Positions 9,974 through 19,356 of a DNA stretch of 64,000 bases are shown here, one piece after another. A program made the translations under genes and the position numbers. This stretch comes from Bacteroidales bacterium (GTDB lineage Bacteria > Bacteroidota > Bacteroidia > Bacteroidales > UBA12077), in the NCBI GenBank assembly GCA_021108325.1, contig JAIORB010000139.1:1-64000 (forward strand), read 5' to 3'. The stretch's first letter is position 1; every line of letters starts with the position of its first letter. Below the pieces are notes generated by a model. It did no database searches. It was not told where the DNA came from and worked only from the letters and a program-made list of their open reading frames with translations.

Positions 9974-10732
9974 ATGGCTAAAGTAAAGGAAAACACAGAC
10001 TTAACTGTTGAGGAGAAATTAAAAGCTTTATTTGAACTACAACTGGTAGATTCAAAAATTGATAATATTAAACGTTTGCGTGGAGAGTTGCCTCTTGAAG
10101 TTCAGGATTTGGAAGATGAAATAGAAGGGTTACAAACTCGAGTTCAGAATTTTGAAGATGAAGTGGTTAAGCTTGAAGAATATATTACAAATAAAAAGAA
10201 TGAAATTAAAGACGCACAAGCTTCAATTAAAAAATATACTGAACAACAAAACAATGTTCGTAATAATCGCGAATTTGATTCTTTATCTAAAGAAATCGAA
10301 TTTCAAACTCTTGAGATTGAACTTTATGAAAAGAGGATAAAAGAATACACTGTAAAAATTGAAGAAAAAAAGGTTGTAATTGAAGAATCTAAAGGTGTAC
10401 TTGAAGATCGTACCGGTGATTTGGAAACAAAAAATTCAGAATTAAATTCTATCACATCTGAAACTCAAAAAGAAGAAGAAGGCTTAGAAAAAAAGTCATT
10501 AGCAATTCAGGAAGTTATTGAAGATCGTTTACGAAATGCATATAAGAAAATTAGGGGGAATGCACGTAATGGATTAGCAGTTGTTCCTGTACATCGTGAT
10601 GCTTGCGGTGGCTGTTTTAATAAAATTCCACCACAACGACAGTTAGATGTTCGTTCACGCAAGAAAATTATTGTTTGCGAATATTGTGGTCGTATATTAG
10701 TTGACCCTGATATGGAAGAAGAATTTAAATAG
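9974..10732 (+). CDS. Coiled-coil protein with C4-type zinc ribbon
   Basis: The 252-aa protein has a long heptad-rich antiparallel coiled coil at about residues 15-180, followed by a C-terminal zinc ribbon with two Cys pairs (ACGGC and CEYC) and a short acidic tail. This is the conserved C4-type zinc-ribbon family that accompanies nif3 in many bacteria; a nucleic-acid or ribosome-associated role has been proposed, but none is shown by the sequence. It is coupled to the upstream nif3-like gene and ends at a strong terminator 25 bp downstream. Confidence 0.9.
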   Translation: MAKVKENTDLTVEEKLKALFELQLVDSKIDNIKRLRGELPLEVQDLEDEIEGLQTRVQNFEDEVVKLEEYITNKKNEIKDAQASIKKYTEQQNNVRNNREFDSLSKEIEFQTLEIELYEKRIKEYTVKIEEKKVVIEESKGVLEDRTGDLETKNSELNSITSETQKEEEGLEKKSLAIQEVIEDRLRNAYKKIRGNARNGLAVVPVHRDACGGCFNKIPPQRQLDVRSRKKIIVCEYCGRILVDPDMEEEFK

Positions 10733-10750
10733 ATCGAAAAGATAAAAACA

Positions 10751-10796
10751 AAAAAAGAGGCTGATCCCAATAACTACCGGGATCAGCCTCTTTTTA
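10751..10796. terminator. Strong bidirectional terminator between convergent genes
   Basis: A perfect 12-bp stem (GAGGCTGATCCC at 10757-10768, complement at 10779-10790) is flanked by A6 and T5. It lies between the zinc-ribbon gene (plus) and the DUF4249 gene (minus) and can serve both. Confidence 0.9.
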
Positions 10797-10799
10797 TTA

Positions 10800-11654
10800 T
10801 TAATACCATTCAAGTAATATCCATTCGTTTTCTTCAGGCACTATAGAAGTGATATTCTCTACGGAATATGCCAGAAAGAATCCCATCGCACCATTACTAA
10901 TATTACCTGTAGGATTAGCAGGAGGGCCATCGAGAGGTCCCATATTCCATATCGTTTCGGTCATTATCTGAGTAATATAATTATAATATTCCTCTGTAAT
11001 AGCTTGCATTTCAAGAGTAATAGTATCTCCAATAGAAACATCTTCAACCAATTGTACCATTACGTCATACATGTAATTTCCATTAACAAAAATATCATCA
11101 GAGAAATAAACTTCGTGAAGTGTGTCTGATTCCAATACTCCGTTTTTATAAACGTTCCATAAGTAAAAGTCGCCGGGTGTTTCTGGTTCCAGTGCATTTA
11201 AAAGGATATATAGCATGGTGTCATTCGTTTCGTAATATTCGCTCCAATCGTAGTATCCAAAATTTATTGAATCAATAGGGGCGCAATAATTTAAATAGCA
11301 ACTTGAAGTGTAGGTTTTTCCTTCAGAATCTATTGTTAAAGTGTAGGTTTTACCTATTTCACCTATAATGGTATCTGTTTCATATAAGCCATCCGATATT
11401 TCAGTTAGATTAAAAGTGTTTTCTCCATCAGAAATTGTAACAGTAGCTCCGGTTACTCTGTTGGCAAGTCTGTTAGAGAAATAGTCGGCGCTTTTCGTCA
11501 ATGACACCTGATGTGCTTTAAGTTCGTTACTTATTGACCCTTGAACAACTAATCTTATATAAGAACTATCAAGCTCAACATCATAGCTTTCCGTACAAGC
11601 GGTAGTGAAAATTATTAATGCAATTGCTATATATATTAAATTTTTCATATTCAT
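10800..11654 (-). CDS. DUF4249 family lipoprotein
   Basis: The 284-aa lipoprotein has the signal MKNLIYIAIALIIFTTAC, with the lipobox cysteine at the end of TTAC. The mature part matches the Bacteroidota DUF4249 pattern (early RLVVQGSIS block, a VTISDGENTFNLTE segment, beta-rich body). DUF4249 lipoproteins are encoded directly downstream of TonB-dependent receptors, as here, and are presumed surface or periplasmic partners for substrate uptake. A TTG start two codons earlier is in frame but unnecessary; ATG at 11654 or 11648 is preferred. The gene begins 6 bases after the receptor's last base. The substrate is unknown. Confidence 0.82.
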   Translation of the reverse strand: MNMKNLIYIAIALIIFTTACTESYDVELDSSYIRLVVQGSISNELKAHQVSLTKSADYFSNRLANRVTGATVTISDGENTFNLTEISDGLYETDTIIGEIGKTYTLTIDSEGKTYTSSCYLNYCAPIDSINFGYYDWSEYYETNDTMLYILLNALEPETPGDFYLWNVYKNGVLESDTLHEVYFSDDIFVNGNYMYDVMVQLVEDVSIGDTITLEMQAITEEYYNYITQIMTETIWNMGPLDGPPANPTGNISNGAMGFFLAYSVENITSIVPEENEWILLEWY

Positions 11655-11660
11655 CCTCAA

Positions 11661-13988
11661 TTAAAAATAGAAATTCCAGGTTAAAGATGGAATAATTGGA
11701 AATACATAAACCTTTTCTGCTTTTGTTACAGTTGGATCATCTTCATCCGGTCCAAAATATATCATCCAGGCATTGTGCCTGTTGTAGATATTGTATATTG
11801 ATACATTTAACTCGCTTCTTAAACGTTTGTTTGGTTTTTCTTTACTTTTTAATGTGATAGATAAATCCATTCGGTGATAGTCTGGCATTCTGTAACTATT
11901 TCTATCACTATAAATAGGTATAATCATGTTTCCTTGCTCATACCTTCCTGTAGGGAAGGTAACAGGCGAACCTGTTGCATATACCCATGTTGCAGCAATA
12001 TTCCAACGTTTTGTCAAATCGTACATTCCAACAATTGCAATGTTATGAGGCCTGTCATATGATGATGAATATACTTTCCCGGAGTTTATTTCAGGAATTT
12101 TTCTTTCAGCTTTTGATAATGTATAGCTAATCCATCCGGTAAATTTACCTTGTTGCTTACGAATAAAGAACTCTGCTCCATACGACCATGCGTCACCTAC
12201 TCTAAATTCACCTTCCAATTCAGGATTGAGCATTAAATCAGCATGATCTCTAAAGTCTATCTGGTTATCCATATCTTTATAATAAATCTCGATGGATGTT
12301 TCATAAGCATCATTAAGGAAATTCCTGAAATATCCAATTGCAGCTTGATTTGCTAATTGAGGATCAATATTAGGACTTGATGGAAGCCATACATCTAGTG
12401 GCGAGCCAGCTGTACTATTCGAAGCCAAATGCACGTATTGCTTGGTTCTGGAATAACTTGCTTTAACGGATGACCTTTGGTTTATTGTATAATTTAAACT
12501 TAATCGGGGTTCCAGTCCATAAAATGTATTAAAAATATCCCAGCTTTTATAAGTTGTAGAATCAATTTTTTGATAAGAATCATCGAAATTGTATACAGTA
12601 GCTTCACCCATGTTTTGAAAAACAGATCCTCTTAATCCATAATTTAGAGTAAGTTTATTTGTTAATTTATGCTCGTTACTTAAATAAATAGCATATTCAA
12701 GAGCATTAGATTCGGGCATTTCCAAAGAATTATACATTGCTGTAGAATCTCCTGTGCCTCTTGCAAAACCAGGATTAAAATGATGATGAATTGCTTCCAG
12801 ACCAAATTTAATTGTATTATTAGGATTAGGGTAATAATTAAAATCCGCTTTTAGTTTATAATCTTCAAGGTTTGAAGTCCACTTAAATCCGGAGGCATCT
12901 GTACCGCTCTCCATTATATAATCATACTTACTATATATAAATGAGAAATTAGAAAAGAGTTTTTCAGTAAATAAATGATTCCAACGGGTTGTTAATGTGT
13001 AGTTACCCCAATCAAAGCCAAACATATCTCCAAACTTAAAAACATCACGTCCAAAATAGCCTGAAACATAAATTCTATCTTTATCGCTTATTTTATAGTT
13101 TGTTTTAAGGTTTAAGTCATAGAAATATAGTTTGTTAGACTTAACTGCATCATCACTGGATAATAATAGCATCAGGTCTACGTAAGTTCTCCTTCCGGCA
13201 ACCAATACCGACCATTTATCTTCAATAATTGGTCCTTCTAAAGTAAGTCTGGATGATATGGTTCCAATTCCTCCTGTAGCCTGAAGTTTTTTCTGGTTAC
13301 CTTCTTTCATTCTTATATCGAGAAGCGAAGACAATCGTCCTCCATACTGAGCAGGAATATCTCCTTTATACAACTTAACATCCTTAATGGCATCATTATT
13401 AAAAACTGAGAAAAATCCCATTAAATGGGATGCATTATATACTGTAGCTTCGTCAAAAAGAATAAGGTTTTGATCAGGGCTGCCACCACGCACATTAAAT
13501 CCGGAAAATCCTTCTCCTGTAGCTTGTATCCCGGGTAATAATTGTATCGCTTTTATTACATCAATCTCTCCAAACAGCGCAGGAATTTTTTTAATATCTT
13601 TTGCCTGCAATTTCATGGTGCTCATTTCAGTTTTAACAACATTCTCATTTTTTCGTTCTGCTGTTATAACAACTTCATCAATTGTTTTAGATGTTTCGAT
13701 TAATGTAATGTTAAAGCTATGATTTTGATTAAGCTTAATTTTTTTTGTTTGGATTTTATATCCTATATAAGAATAATCTACCTTATAATCTCCGGCAATT
13801 AAAGTGATAGAATAAAATCCGTAAACATTTGTAACTGTACCGGTTTTTAGACTTTGAATGTAAATTGTAGCACCAATTAATTCTTCTCCGGCTTCATCTT
13901 TCACATAACCACTAATAGTGTGTTTTTCTTGAGAAAATGAAAATAGAGTTATAAAAATAAGTGTTAATAGAATTGATAATCGTTTCAT
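11661..13988 (-). CDS. TonB-dependent receptor with carboxypeptidase-like N-terminal domain
   Basis: The 775-aa outer-membrane receptor has a signal peptide at residues 1-19 (MKRLSILLTLIFITLFSFS), a carboxypeptidase-regulatory-like beta-sandwich at about 22-108 (HTISGYVKDEAGEELIGATI), a plug domain at about 120-225 (IPALFGEIDVIKAIQLLPG, FNVRGGSPDQNLILFD) and a 22-strand barrel ending in the aromatic PSLTWNFYF. It forms a two-gene unit with the DUF4249 lipoprotein downstream. The plug lacks the extended SusC signature, so this is the shorter receptor/DUF4249 type rather than a SusCD glycan system. Energy would come from TonB-ExbBD, which are not in this window. Ligand unknown. Confidence 0.92.
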   Translation of the reverse strand: MKRLSILLTLIFITLFSFSQEKHTISGYVKDEAGEELIGATIYIQSLKTGTVTNVYGFYSITLIAGDYKVDYSYIGYKIQTKKIKLNQNHSFNITLIETSKTIDEVVITAERKNENVVKTEMSTMKLQAKDIKKIPALFGEIDVIKAIQLLPGIQATGEGFSGFNVRGGSPDQNLILFDEATVYNASHLMGFFSVFNNDAIKDVKLYKGDIPAQYGGRLSSLLDIRMKEGNQKKLQATGGIGTISSRLTLEGPIIEDKWSVLVAGRRTYVDLMLLLSSDDAVKSNKLYFYDLNLKTNYKISDKDRIYVSGYFGRDVFKFGDMFGFDWGNYTLTTRWNHLFTEKLFSNFSFIYSKYDYIMESGTDASGFKWTSNLEDYKLKADFNYYPNPNNTIKFGLEAIHHHFNPGFARGTGDSTAMYNSLEMPESNALEYAIYLSNEHKLTNKLTLNYGLRGSVFQNMGEATVYNFDDSYQKIDSTTYKSWDIFNTFYGLEPRLSLNYTINQRSSVKASYSRTKQYVHLASNSTAGSPLDVWLPSSPNIDPQLANQAAIGYFRNFLNDAYETSIEIYYKDMDNQIDFRDHADLMLNPELEGEFRVGDAWSYGAEFFIRKQQGKFTGWISYTLSKAERKIPEINSGKVYSSSYDRPHNIAIVGMYDLTKRWNIAATWVYATGSPVTFPTGRYEQGNMIIPIYSDRNSYRMPDYHRMDLSITLKSKEKPNKRLRSELNVSIYNIYNRHNAWMIYFGPDEDDPTVTKAEKVYVFPIIPSLTWNFYF

Positions 13989-14066
13989 TTGTTGGTAATC
14001 GTCTTTTAAGTAAAATTAAAATTGCTATTTCGATTACAAGAATAATGCCACTAACAAAAATTATTA

Positions 14067-14086
14067 GTTAATTAAATTTAATTAAC
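14067..14086. repeat. Perfect 20-bp AT-rich palindrome
   Basis: GTTAATTAAATTTAATTAAC is its own reverse complement. It lies 79 bp upstream of the TonB receptor start and 28 bp beyond the end of lnt, so it may be a receptor operator or part of an lnt terminator. Confidence 0.4.
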
Positions 14087-14113
14087 AACCAGAGAGTTAG
14101 GGTAAGTTCAAAT

Positions 14114-15736
14114 TTATTTTTTCTTTTTTAATACTGATTTATTTAAAATATTTTGAACAATAGCATATAAAAAAATAAATATAGCAAGAAAATCGGCTAA
14201 TCGCCCAATATAATCACCATATTTTACATAAAATGTTAATTCTGTATTAGCTTTAATGGTATCTTTTATTGCATCGCGAACCCACCATTGTGTTCTACTC
14301 AAAATTTCTCCTTTTTGGTTTATAAATGCCGAAATCCCTGTATTTGCTGACCTTGCAATACTCCTTCTGGTTTCAATTGCTCTAAGTTGTGAATAATTCA
14401 GATGTTGTTTATACCCGGCGGTATTGCCCCACCAACCATCATTCGTAATAACAAATATAAAGTCAGCGCCATTTTTTATGTAATCTGTAACAAATTCTCC
14501 ATAAATTGATTCATAGCAAATAACAGGTGCAATACTGATATCATCAACAGAATGTTTAAATGTTCCCCTATAATTTTGAGTTCCGCGACTGCCTGTTGTC
14601 CCTCCTAAATCAAGAATAACATTTCCCAATAATTTAAATAATTTAGGATAAGGCATTTTTTCAACGCCGACCACTAATTTTGATTTATGGTAAATAGGAA
14701 TATGATTGTTTGTATCAATCTGTATTGCAGAATTATAAGCATCATAATAGAAATTTTCTCTTTCCCAGTATCTTGCTGTTGATGTTAATTCTTCTTCGGG
14801 CATAAAACGTTTATAACAATCTATTCCGGTTACAAAATTTACTCTTGGTCTGTTATTTACAAAATTCTTTATTACTTGAATTGAATAATTGTTTTTCAGG
14901 TTGTTTATCCAAATCGAATTATCAAGTGCTGTTTCAGGGGCAACAACATAATCAATTGATTCATCTGTAATGCTATCAGCTAAATCCATAATAATATTTA
15001 ATTGCTGAAAATGCGATAAACTACTAAATTTGTCGTTATATGGATCAATGTTTGGTTGTAGAACTGCAATATTATAATCTTTGCCTTTTTCTTCGTAATT
15101 CTTATAAATCATTAGAGATATGAATATAGGAATCAATATAATTGAAATAAATAATGCAATTCGTGGAATTAATGGCTTAAAATCTTTCGAATTAATATAT
15201 GATTTGAGAAGATTAAAACACATAATATTTAATACTACAATCCAAAATGTTCCTCCCAGTGTTCCCGTAAATTCGTACCATTGTATTAGTTGTATATCTT
15301 TAGCCAAAGCATTTCCTAAATTTAACCATGGCCACGAAATTTCTGCATTTAAATAGAAATGTTCAAATCCTATCCAGTAAACCAATAATGCAAATTGTCC
15401 TATTTTAGGACCTAATTTTCGTTTAGTAAAATGAAACATCCAAAAGATGGTTGTCATTAAAATAGTATTTACAATTACTGCGGCAACCACACCTATAAAT
15501 GCTGCATTATGGACCCAATATGTCGTCAAAATATTCCAAATTGCAAAGGTAAGTGCAGAATATCCTATAAGAATAATAGATTTATTATTTTCGCCGGTTT
15601 TATAAATATAATCTTCGACAAATAACAATGGAACCAGGGCAACCAAAATAATTAATCCTGAAAATTGCTGATACCATGGAAGTGTTAGCAAAATGCTACT
15701 TAAAATTACTAAAATAAAACGTGATGATTTTTTCAT
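14114..15736 (-). CDS. lnt: Apolipoprotein N-acyltransferase
   Basis: The 540-aa inner-membrane enzyme transfers the third acyl chain from phospholipid onto the N-terminal cysteine of lipoproteins. The N-terminal part (residues 1-205) has about six to seven membrane helices. The C-terminal CN-hydrolase domain shows the catalytic triad context: Glu in APETALD, Lys in YHKSKLVVGVEKMP, Cys in ICYESIYGEF. A final helix precedes a lysine-rich tail. Length and motif order are typical of Bacteroidota Lnt. It sits between the EamA transporter and the TonB receptor on the same strand, with gaps of about 95-125 bp. Confidence 0.92.
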   Translation of the reverse strand: MKKSSRFILVILSSILLTLPWYQQFSGLIILVALVPLLFVEDYIYKTGENNKSIILIGYSALTFAIWNILTTYWVHNAAFIGVVAAVIVNTILMTTIFWMFHFTKRKLGPKIGQFALLVYWIGFEHFYLNAEISWPWLNLGNALAKDIQLIQWYEFTGTLGGTFWIVVLNIMCFNLLKSYINSKDFKPLIPRIALFISIILIPIFISLMIYKNYEEKGKDYNIAVLQPNIDPYNDKFSSLSHFQQLNIIMDLADSITDESIDYVVAPETALDNSIWINNLKNNYSIQVIKNFVNNRPRVNFVTGIDCYKRFMPEEELTSTARYWERENFYYDAYNSAIQIDTNNHIPIYHKSKLVVGVEKMPYPKLFKLLGNVILDLGGTTGSRGTQNYRGTFKHSVDDISIAPVICYESIYGEFVTDYIKNGADFIFVITNDGWWGNTAGYKQHLNYSQLRAIETRRSIARSANTGISAFINQKGEILSRTQWWVRDAIKDTIKANTELTFYVKYGDYIGRLADFLAIFIFLYAIVQNILNKSVLKKKK

Positions 15737-15814
15737 TAGTTCAAAAATTGTGATTTGCCCTGAAATTGTGTCACATGAATTTTAATTATGTTCGTGAGTG
15801 TCTCAATATTTATC

Positions 15815-15829
15815 ACAGACATAGTCTGT
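15815..15829. repeat. Short hairpin beyond the EamA gene
   Basis: ACAGAC-ATA-GTCTGT is a perfect 6-bp inverted repeat immediately beyond the EamA stop codon on minus. It may act as a weak terminator, but there is no T-run on either strand. Confidence 0.3.
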
Positions 15830-15830
15830 T

Positions 15831-16727
15831 TCATTTTTGTTTACGCTTATTAACCAGGTATACACCGGTAAGAATTAAACCAATCCATAAAAACTGAATA
15901 ATTGTAATTTTTTCACCATCAAAAATTCCCCACGCTATAGCAAATATTGGAATTATATAAGTTACAGATGCTCCGAAGAGTGCTGATGTATATTGAATTA
16001 AGGTATTAAAAATTACTAAAGCCATAACAGTTCCAATAACTGCAAGGATAGCTATGTATCCAAGGTTTAGCATGTAGTCGTTTGTTGATAATGCAAATGA
16101 AAAATCAGTAAAGAGTAGATATATTCCGGCAAAAGGACCAACAAACATAAAAGCCATTGAGGTTAGTTCTAATCCATTTAATCCTTTGATTTTATATTTT
16201 ACCTGATTTACATTTATTCCATAGCAAATTGTTGCTAATACCACATAAAGACTATAATAATTTACATTACCTAAAATATTACTATCACTTGAAGTATGTA
16301 TAATCAAGCCTAAGGCTCCAATTAATCCTAAGAAAATACCAACAGCATTAATAAGTTTAGCGGTACTTTTATAAAAAATCAATCCAATTATTAAAGTAAA
16401 TAAAGGAGTAATTGAGTTTAGTATCCCTGCTAAAGCACTATCAATATTTGTCTGGGCTTTTGTAAACAGGAATGCAGGTATTGTTGATCCAATAAACCCA
16501 ACAATTAGTAATGAATATATATTCTCTTTACTTACTTTTTTTAAATTTTTTATTCCAAAGGGTAAGAATGCCAAAAAAGAAATAAAAATTCTTAAAGCGG
16601 CTACCTGATCATGACTATAAGAGCGAAGTCCTTTTTTCATTAGTATAAAACTACTACCCCATATTAATGAAAGAAAAACCAGAGTTATCAATTGCCAGGC
16701 TTTATTGTTTAAATTTATTTTGTACAT
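15831..16727 (-). CDS. EamA family (DMT) transporter
   Basis: The 298-aa protein has about ten hydrophobic helices in two homologous EamA halves (residues ~10-145 and ~155-295), with the family hallmark LSLIWGSSFILMKKGL near the N-terminus and a short basic C-terminal tail (VNKRKQK). These drug/metabolite transporters usually export amino acids or small metabolites by proton exchange; this member's substrate cannot be inferred. It is divergent from the aldehyde dehydrogenase gene, with 224 bp between them containing an inverted repeat at 16821-16838. Confidence 0.87.
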   Translation of the reverse strand: MYKINLNNKAWQLITLVFLSLIWGSSFILMKKGLRSYSHDQVAALRIFISFLAFLPFGIKNLKKVSKENIYSLLIVGFIGSTIPAFLFTKAQTNIDSALAGILNSITPLFTLIIGLIFYKSTAKLINAVGIFLGLIGALGLIIHTSSDSNILGNVNYYSLYVVLATICYGINVNQVKYKIKGLNGLELTSMAFMFVGPFAGIYLLFTDFSFALSTNDYMLNLGYIAILAVIGTVMALVIFNTLIQYTSALFGASVTYIIPIFAIAWGIFDGEKITIIQFLWIGLILTGVYLVNKRKQK

Positions 16728-16820
16728 ATTTTGAAATTAAAGGCATAAAGATAAGATATAAATTAACAATTTATTTGATGACATGTTTCATCTTTTTGTA
16801 AACAGATCATTGATTTAAAT

Positions 16821-16838
16821 AGTGTTTGCAAGAACACT
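16821..16838. promoter_or_regulatory. Inverted repeat, candidate operator in divergent intergenic region
   Basis: AGTGTT-N6-AACACT is a perfect 6-bp arm inverted repeat between divergent EamA and aldehyde dehydrogenase genes, about 40 bp before a TAATTTTG element at 16865. Dimeric-repressor geometry is plausible; no regulator is encoded next to it. Confidence 0.35.
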
Positions 16839-16918
16839 GAAAATATCGCCAAAAGAAACATTTCTAATTTTGTAGAGTTTTATTGCTGGCACTATATAGG
16901 AATCTTTATCAAAAAAGC

Positions 16919-16926
16919 TAATTTTG
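16919..16926 (+). promoter_or_regulatory. Possible -7 element before aldehyde dehydrogenase
   Basis: TAATTTTG fits TAnnTTTG 25 bases before the ATG at 16952. A second copy occurs at 16865-16872. Neither has a well-placed -33 TTG. Confidence 0.3.
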
Positions 16927-16951
16927 CATTTGTTTTTATGAGGCTAAACGT

Positions 16952-18376
16952 ATGAATGATTATAAATTATATATAGCAGGAAAATTTATTAAAACAGATC
17001 AAAAATTAGTTATTACTAATCCATTTGATAATTCGGTGGTTGGGGAAACTTATTTAGCAGGAAAAGAGGAGCTGGAAAAAGCCATTAATAAAGCATTAAA
17101 AGTTAAAAGTATAATGCGTGATTTGCCTTCTTATCAGAAATATAAAATATTAAATGATATTGCAGGCAGAATTTCTGAAAAGAAAAAAGAACTTGCTTTA
17201 ACGCTGTCTAAGGAAGCAGGTAAACCATTAAAATATGCACTAGGTGAAATCGATAGAGCAATACAGGTTTTTACTATTGCTGCCGAAGAGTCGAAACGAT
17301 TGCCTAAAGAATATTTTTCCATAGATTGGACACCTGCAGGGGAAGGAAAGGAAGGCTTAGTTAAATATTTCCCGATTGGATTAATTGCAGGAATTGCACC
17401 TTTCAATTTTCCATTGAATCTGGCAGTACATAAAATTGCCCCGGCTATTGCCGCAGGCAACCCAATTATAATAAAACCGGCACGTTCAACACCTTTATCT
17501 GTATTAGAACTGGCTAAAATAATTGATAATACTGATTTGCCAAAAGGAGCTTTTTCAGTTCTTCCTATGGATCGGGAAGCGGGGAATCAATTAGTTACTG
17601 ATGATAGAATTCAGATGCTTTCATTTACAGGATCACCTGCTGTTGGTTGGAAAATGAAAGCAAATGCAGGTAAAAAGAAAATTGCGCTGGAGTTAGGTGG
17701 TAATGCGGGTGTAATTGTTTCAAATCAAGCTGATATTGATCTGGCTGTTAAAAAGTGTTTAGTTGGAGGTTTTGCATATTCAGGACAAGTTTGTATTCAT
17801 GTACAAAGAATATATGTTCAGGAAAGTATTTTCGAAAAGTTTGTGGATAAATTCATAGAAGGAACAAAAAAACTAAAATTTGGTGCACCTGATAATCCTG
17901 CAACTGATATATCTGTTATGATTGATGAAGAGAATGCTTTGCGTGTTGAGGAATGGGTAAATGAAGCAGTTAAAGATGGAGCTAAAGTTTTGTTTGGTGG
18001 AAAAAGAGATGAGACATACTTTGAACCAACCATTATTACAAATACAAAAAACGAAATGAAAGTTTGCTCACTGGAAGTATTTGGACCTGTTGTTACAATC
18101 GAAAAATACACTCGTTTTAGTGATGCTGTTAAAAATGTTAATGATTCAGAATATGGATTACAAGCTGGTGTTTTTACCAATGGAATTGATGAAATGAATC
18201 AGGCATATAATGAACTGGAAGTTGGAGGAGTAATTGTTAATGATGTACCTACTTTTAGGGTGGATCATATGCCTTATGGCGGAATAAAAAATTCAGGTTT
18301 TGGCAGAGAAGGTGTAAAATATTCCATATTTGAAATGTTGGAACCTAAATTGCTAGTGAAAAATACAGGTTACTAG
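16952..18376 (+). CDS. NAD(P)-dependent aldehyde dehydrogenase
   Basis: The 474-aa protein belongs to the aldehyde dehydrogenase superfamily and oxidises an aldehyde to the acid. The nucleotide-binding and catalytic elements are complete: the FNFPLNL region near residue 150, FTGSPAVGWKMK, catalytic Glu in LELGGNAG, the nucleophile Cys in SGQVCIHVQ near residue 275, and GPVVTIEKY near the C-terminus. The sequence resembles the lactaldehyde / non-phosphorylating glyceraldehyde-3-phosphate group, but the substrate cannot be fixed. It stands alone, divergent from the EamA gene and followed by a 290-bp gap. Confidence 0.92.
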   Translation: MNDYKLYIAGKFIKTDQKLVITNPFDNSVVGETYLAGKEELEKAINKALKVKSIMRDLPSYQKYKILNDIAGRISEKKKELALTLSKEAGKPLKYALGEIDRAIQVFTIAAEESKRLPKEYFSIDWTPAGEGKEGLVKYFPIGLIAGIAPFNFPLNLAVHKIAPAIAAGNPIIIKPARSTPLSVLELAKIIDNTDLPKGAFSVLPMDREAGNQLVTDDRIQMLSFTGSPAVGWKMKANAGKKKIALELGGNAGVIVSNQADIDLAVKKCLVGGFAYSGQVCIHVQRIYVQESIFEKFVDKFIEGTKKLKFGAPDNPATDISVMIDEENALRVEEWVNEAVKDGAKVLFGGKRDETYFEPTIITNTKNEMKVCSLEVFGPVVTIEKYTRFSDAVKNVNDSEYGLQAGVFTNGIDEMNQAYNELEVGGVIVNDVPTFRVDHMPYGGIKNSGFGREGVKYSIFEMLEPKLLVKNTGY

Positions 18377-18422
18377 AAGGAATACTTAAAATGAGCTAAA
18401 ATACTTAGAGTGCCTAAATAAT

Positions 18423-18533
18423 ATGGTTCACATAAAAAACAGGAATGAATTTGGACACATTAATTACCTTGTATTAATTACATCAATTGTTACTGTTGGG
18501 GGTTTGCATATTTATTCAAATAAGATTAAATGA
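18423..18533 (+). CDS. Possible small membrane protein (36 aa)
   Basis: An ATG-started frame of 36 codons lies inside the 291-bp gap after the aldehyde dehydrogenase (18377-18667). It encodes a basic N-terminus (MVHIKNRNEFGHIN), one hydrophobic stretch (YLVLITSIVTVGGLHIY) and a basic end, a plan typical of one-pass small proteins. There is no homologue I recognise, no clear promoter and no Shine-Dalgarno. It could be a chance frame; the rest of the gap shows nothing else. Confidence 0.25.
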   Translation: MVHIKNRNEFGHINYLVLITSIVTVGGLHIYSNKIK

Positions 18534-18667
18534 TAATTAATCTGGAAATGAGGTTTTTTAATAAAAGAAGTTTTTATCTATATAGTGAAGTTAGTTGTAA
18601 CTACAGAATTATTTTTTTGTGTATTTTAAGTATTTTAGGCATTTCAAACTTAAGGCATTTGTAAATT

Positions 18668-19294
18668 GTGGGAGTAGAATTTTTAATAAAAGGACTTATT
18701 GTTGGATTTTTAGCTTCGATACCATTAGGACCCGTTGGTGTTTTATGTATTCAAAGAACAATAAATAAGGGAAGGTATTCAGGTTTAATATCAGGGATGG
18801 GAGCAGCAACCGTTGACATGTTTTTTGCATTAGTTGCGGCCTTAGGATTAACATATATTATTAATTTTATTGAAGAAAAACAATTTTTTATTCAATTGAT
18901 AGGCGGAGGTGTTTTAATATTTCTGGGAACCAAAATTTTCAATACAAATCCAATAAAGCAAATTCGAAAACACAGAAGGAAAAAAAATAAACTTATCGAA
19001 GATTATTTATCTGTGTTATTTCTCACGTTGTCAAATCCTTTAGCAGTATTTCTCTTTATAGCTGCATTTGCAGGTATTGGTATGGTTACCTCTAATGATA
19101 GTTCTTTAAAATCTTCTCTAATTATTTTAGGTGTATTTTTAGGTGCAACATTATGGTGGTTAACTCTTACTTTTCTTATTGATTTTTTTAGAAAACACTT
19201 TCGTCTAAAACAATTATGGTGGATAAATAAAATAGCTGGGGTATTAATTATCGTGTTTGGTGTTGCAGCTATGTTGTCCGTCTTTTTTAAATAA
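18668..19294 (+). CDS. LysE family translocator
   Basis: The 208-aa membrane protein has about six helices and the LysE/RhtB family opening GLIVGFLASIPLGPVGVLCIQ with repeated small residues. A basic cytoplasmic loop follows (NPIKQIRKHRRKKNKL). The family exports amino acids or related metabolites. The reading frame appears to begin with GTG at 18668, since no in-frame ATG lies close to the conserved start. engB follows 62 bp later. Substrate unknown. Confidence 0.85.
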   Translation: MGVEFLIKGLIVGFLASIPLGPVGVLCIQRTINKGRYSGLISGMGAATVDMFFALVAALGLTYIINFIEEKQFFIQLIGGGVLIFLGTKIFNTNPIKQIRKHRRKKNKLIEDYLSVLFLTLSNPLAVFLFIAAFAGIGMVTSNDSSLKSSLIILGVFLGATLWWLTLTFLIDFFRKHFRLKQLWWINKIAGVLIIVFGVAAMLSVFFK

Positions 19295-19356
19295 GGACTT
19301 TCATTTGTTGTTTCTGTTTATAATTTAGAAATTTGCATCTTAAAAATTATTTTATA

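Noticed and set aside
11661-13988. Calling the TonB receptor/DUF4249 pair a SusCD polysaccharide locus
   Set aside because: The receptor is too short for SusC, and the partner is not SusD-like; no glycoside hydrolases lie nearby.
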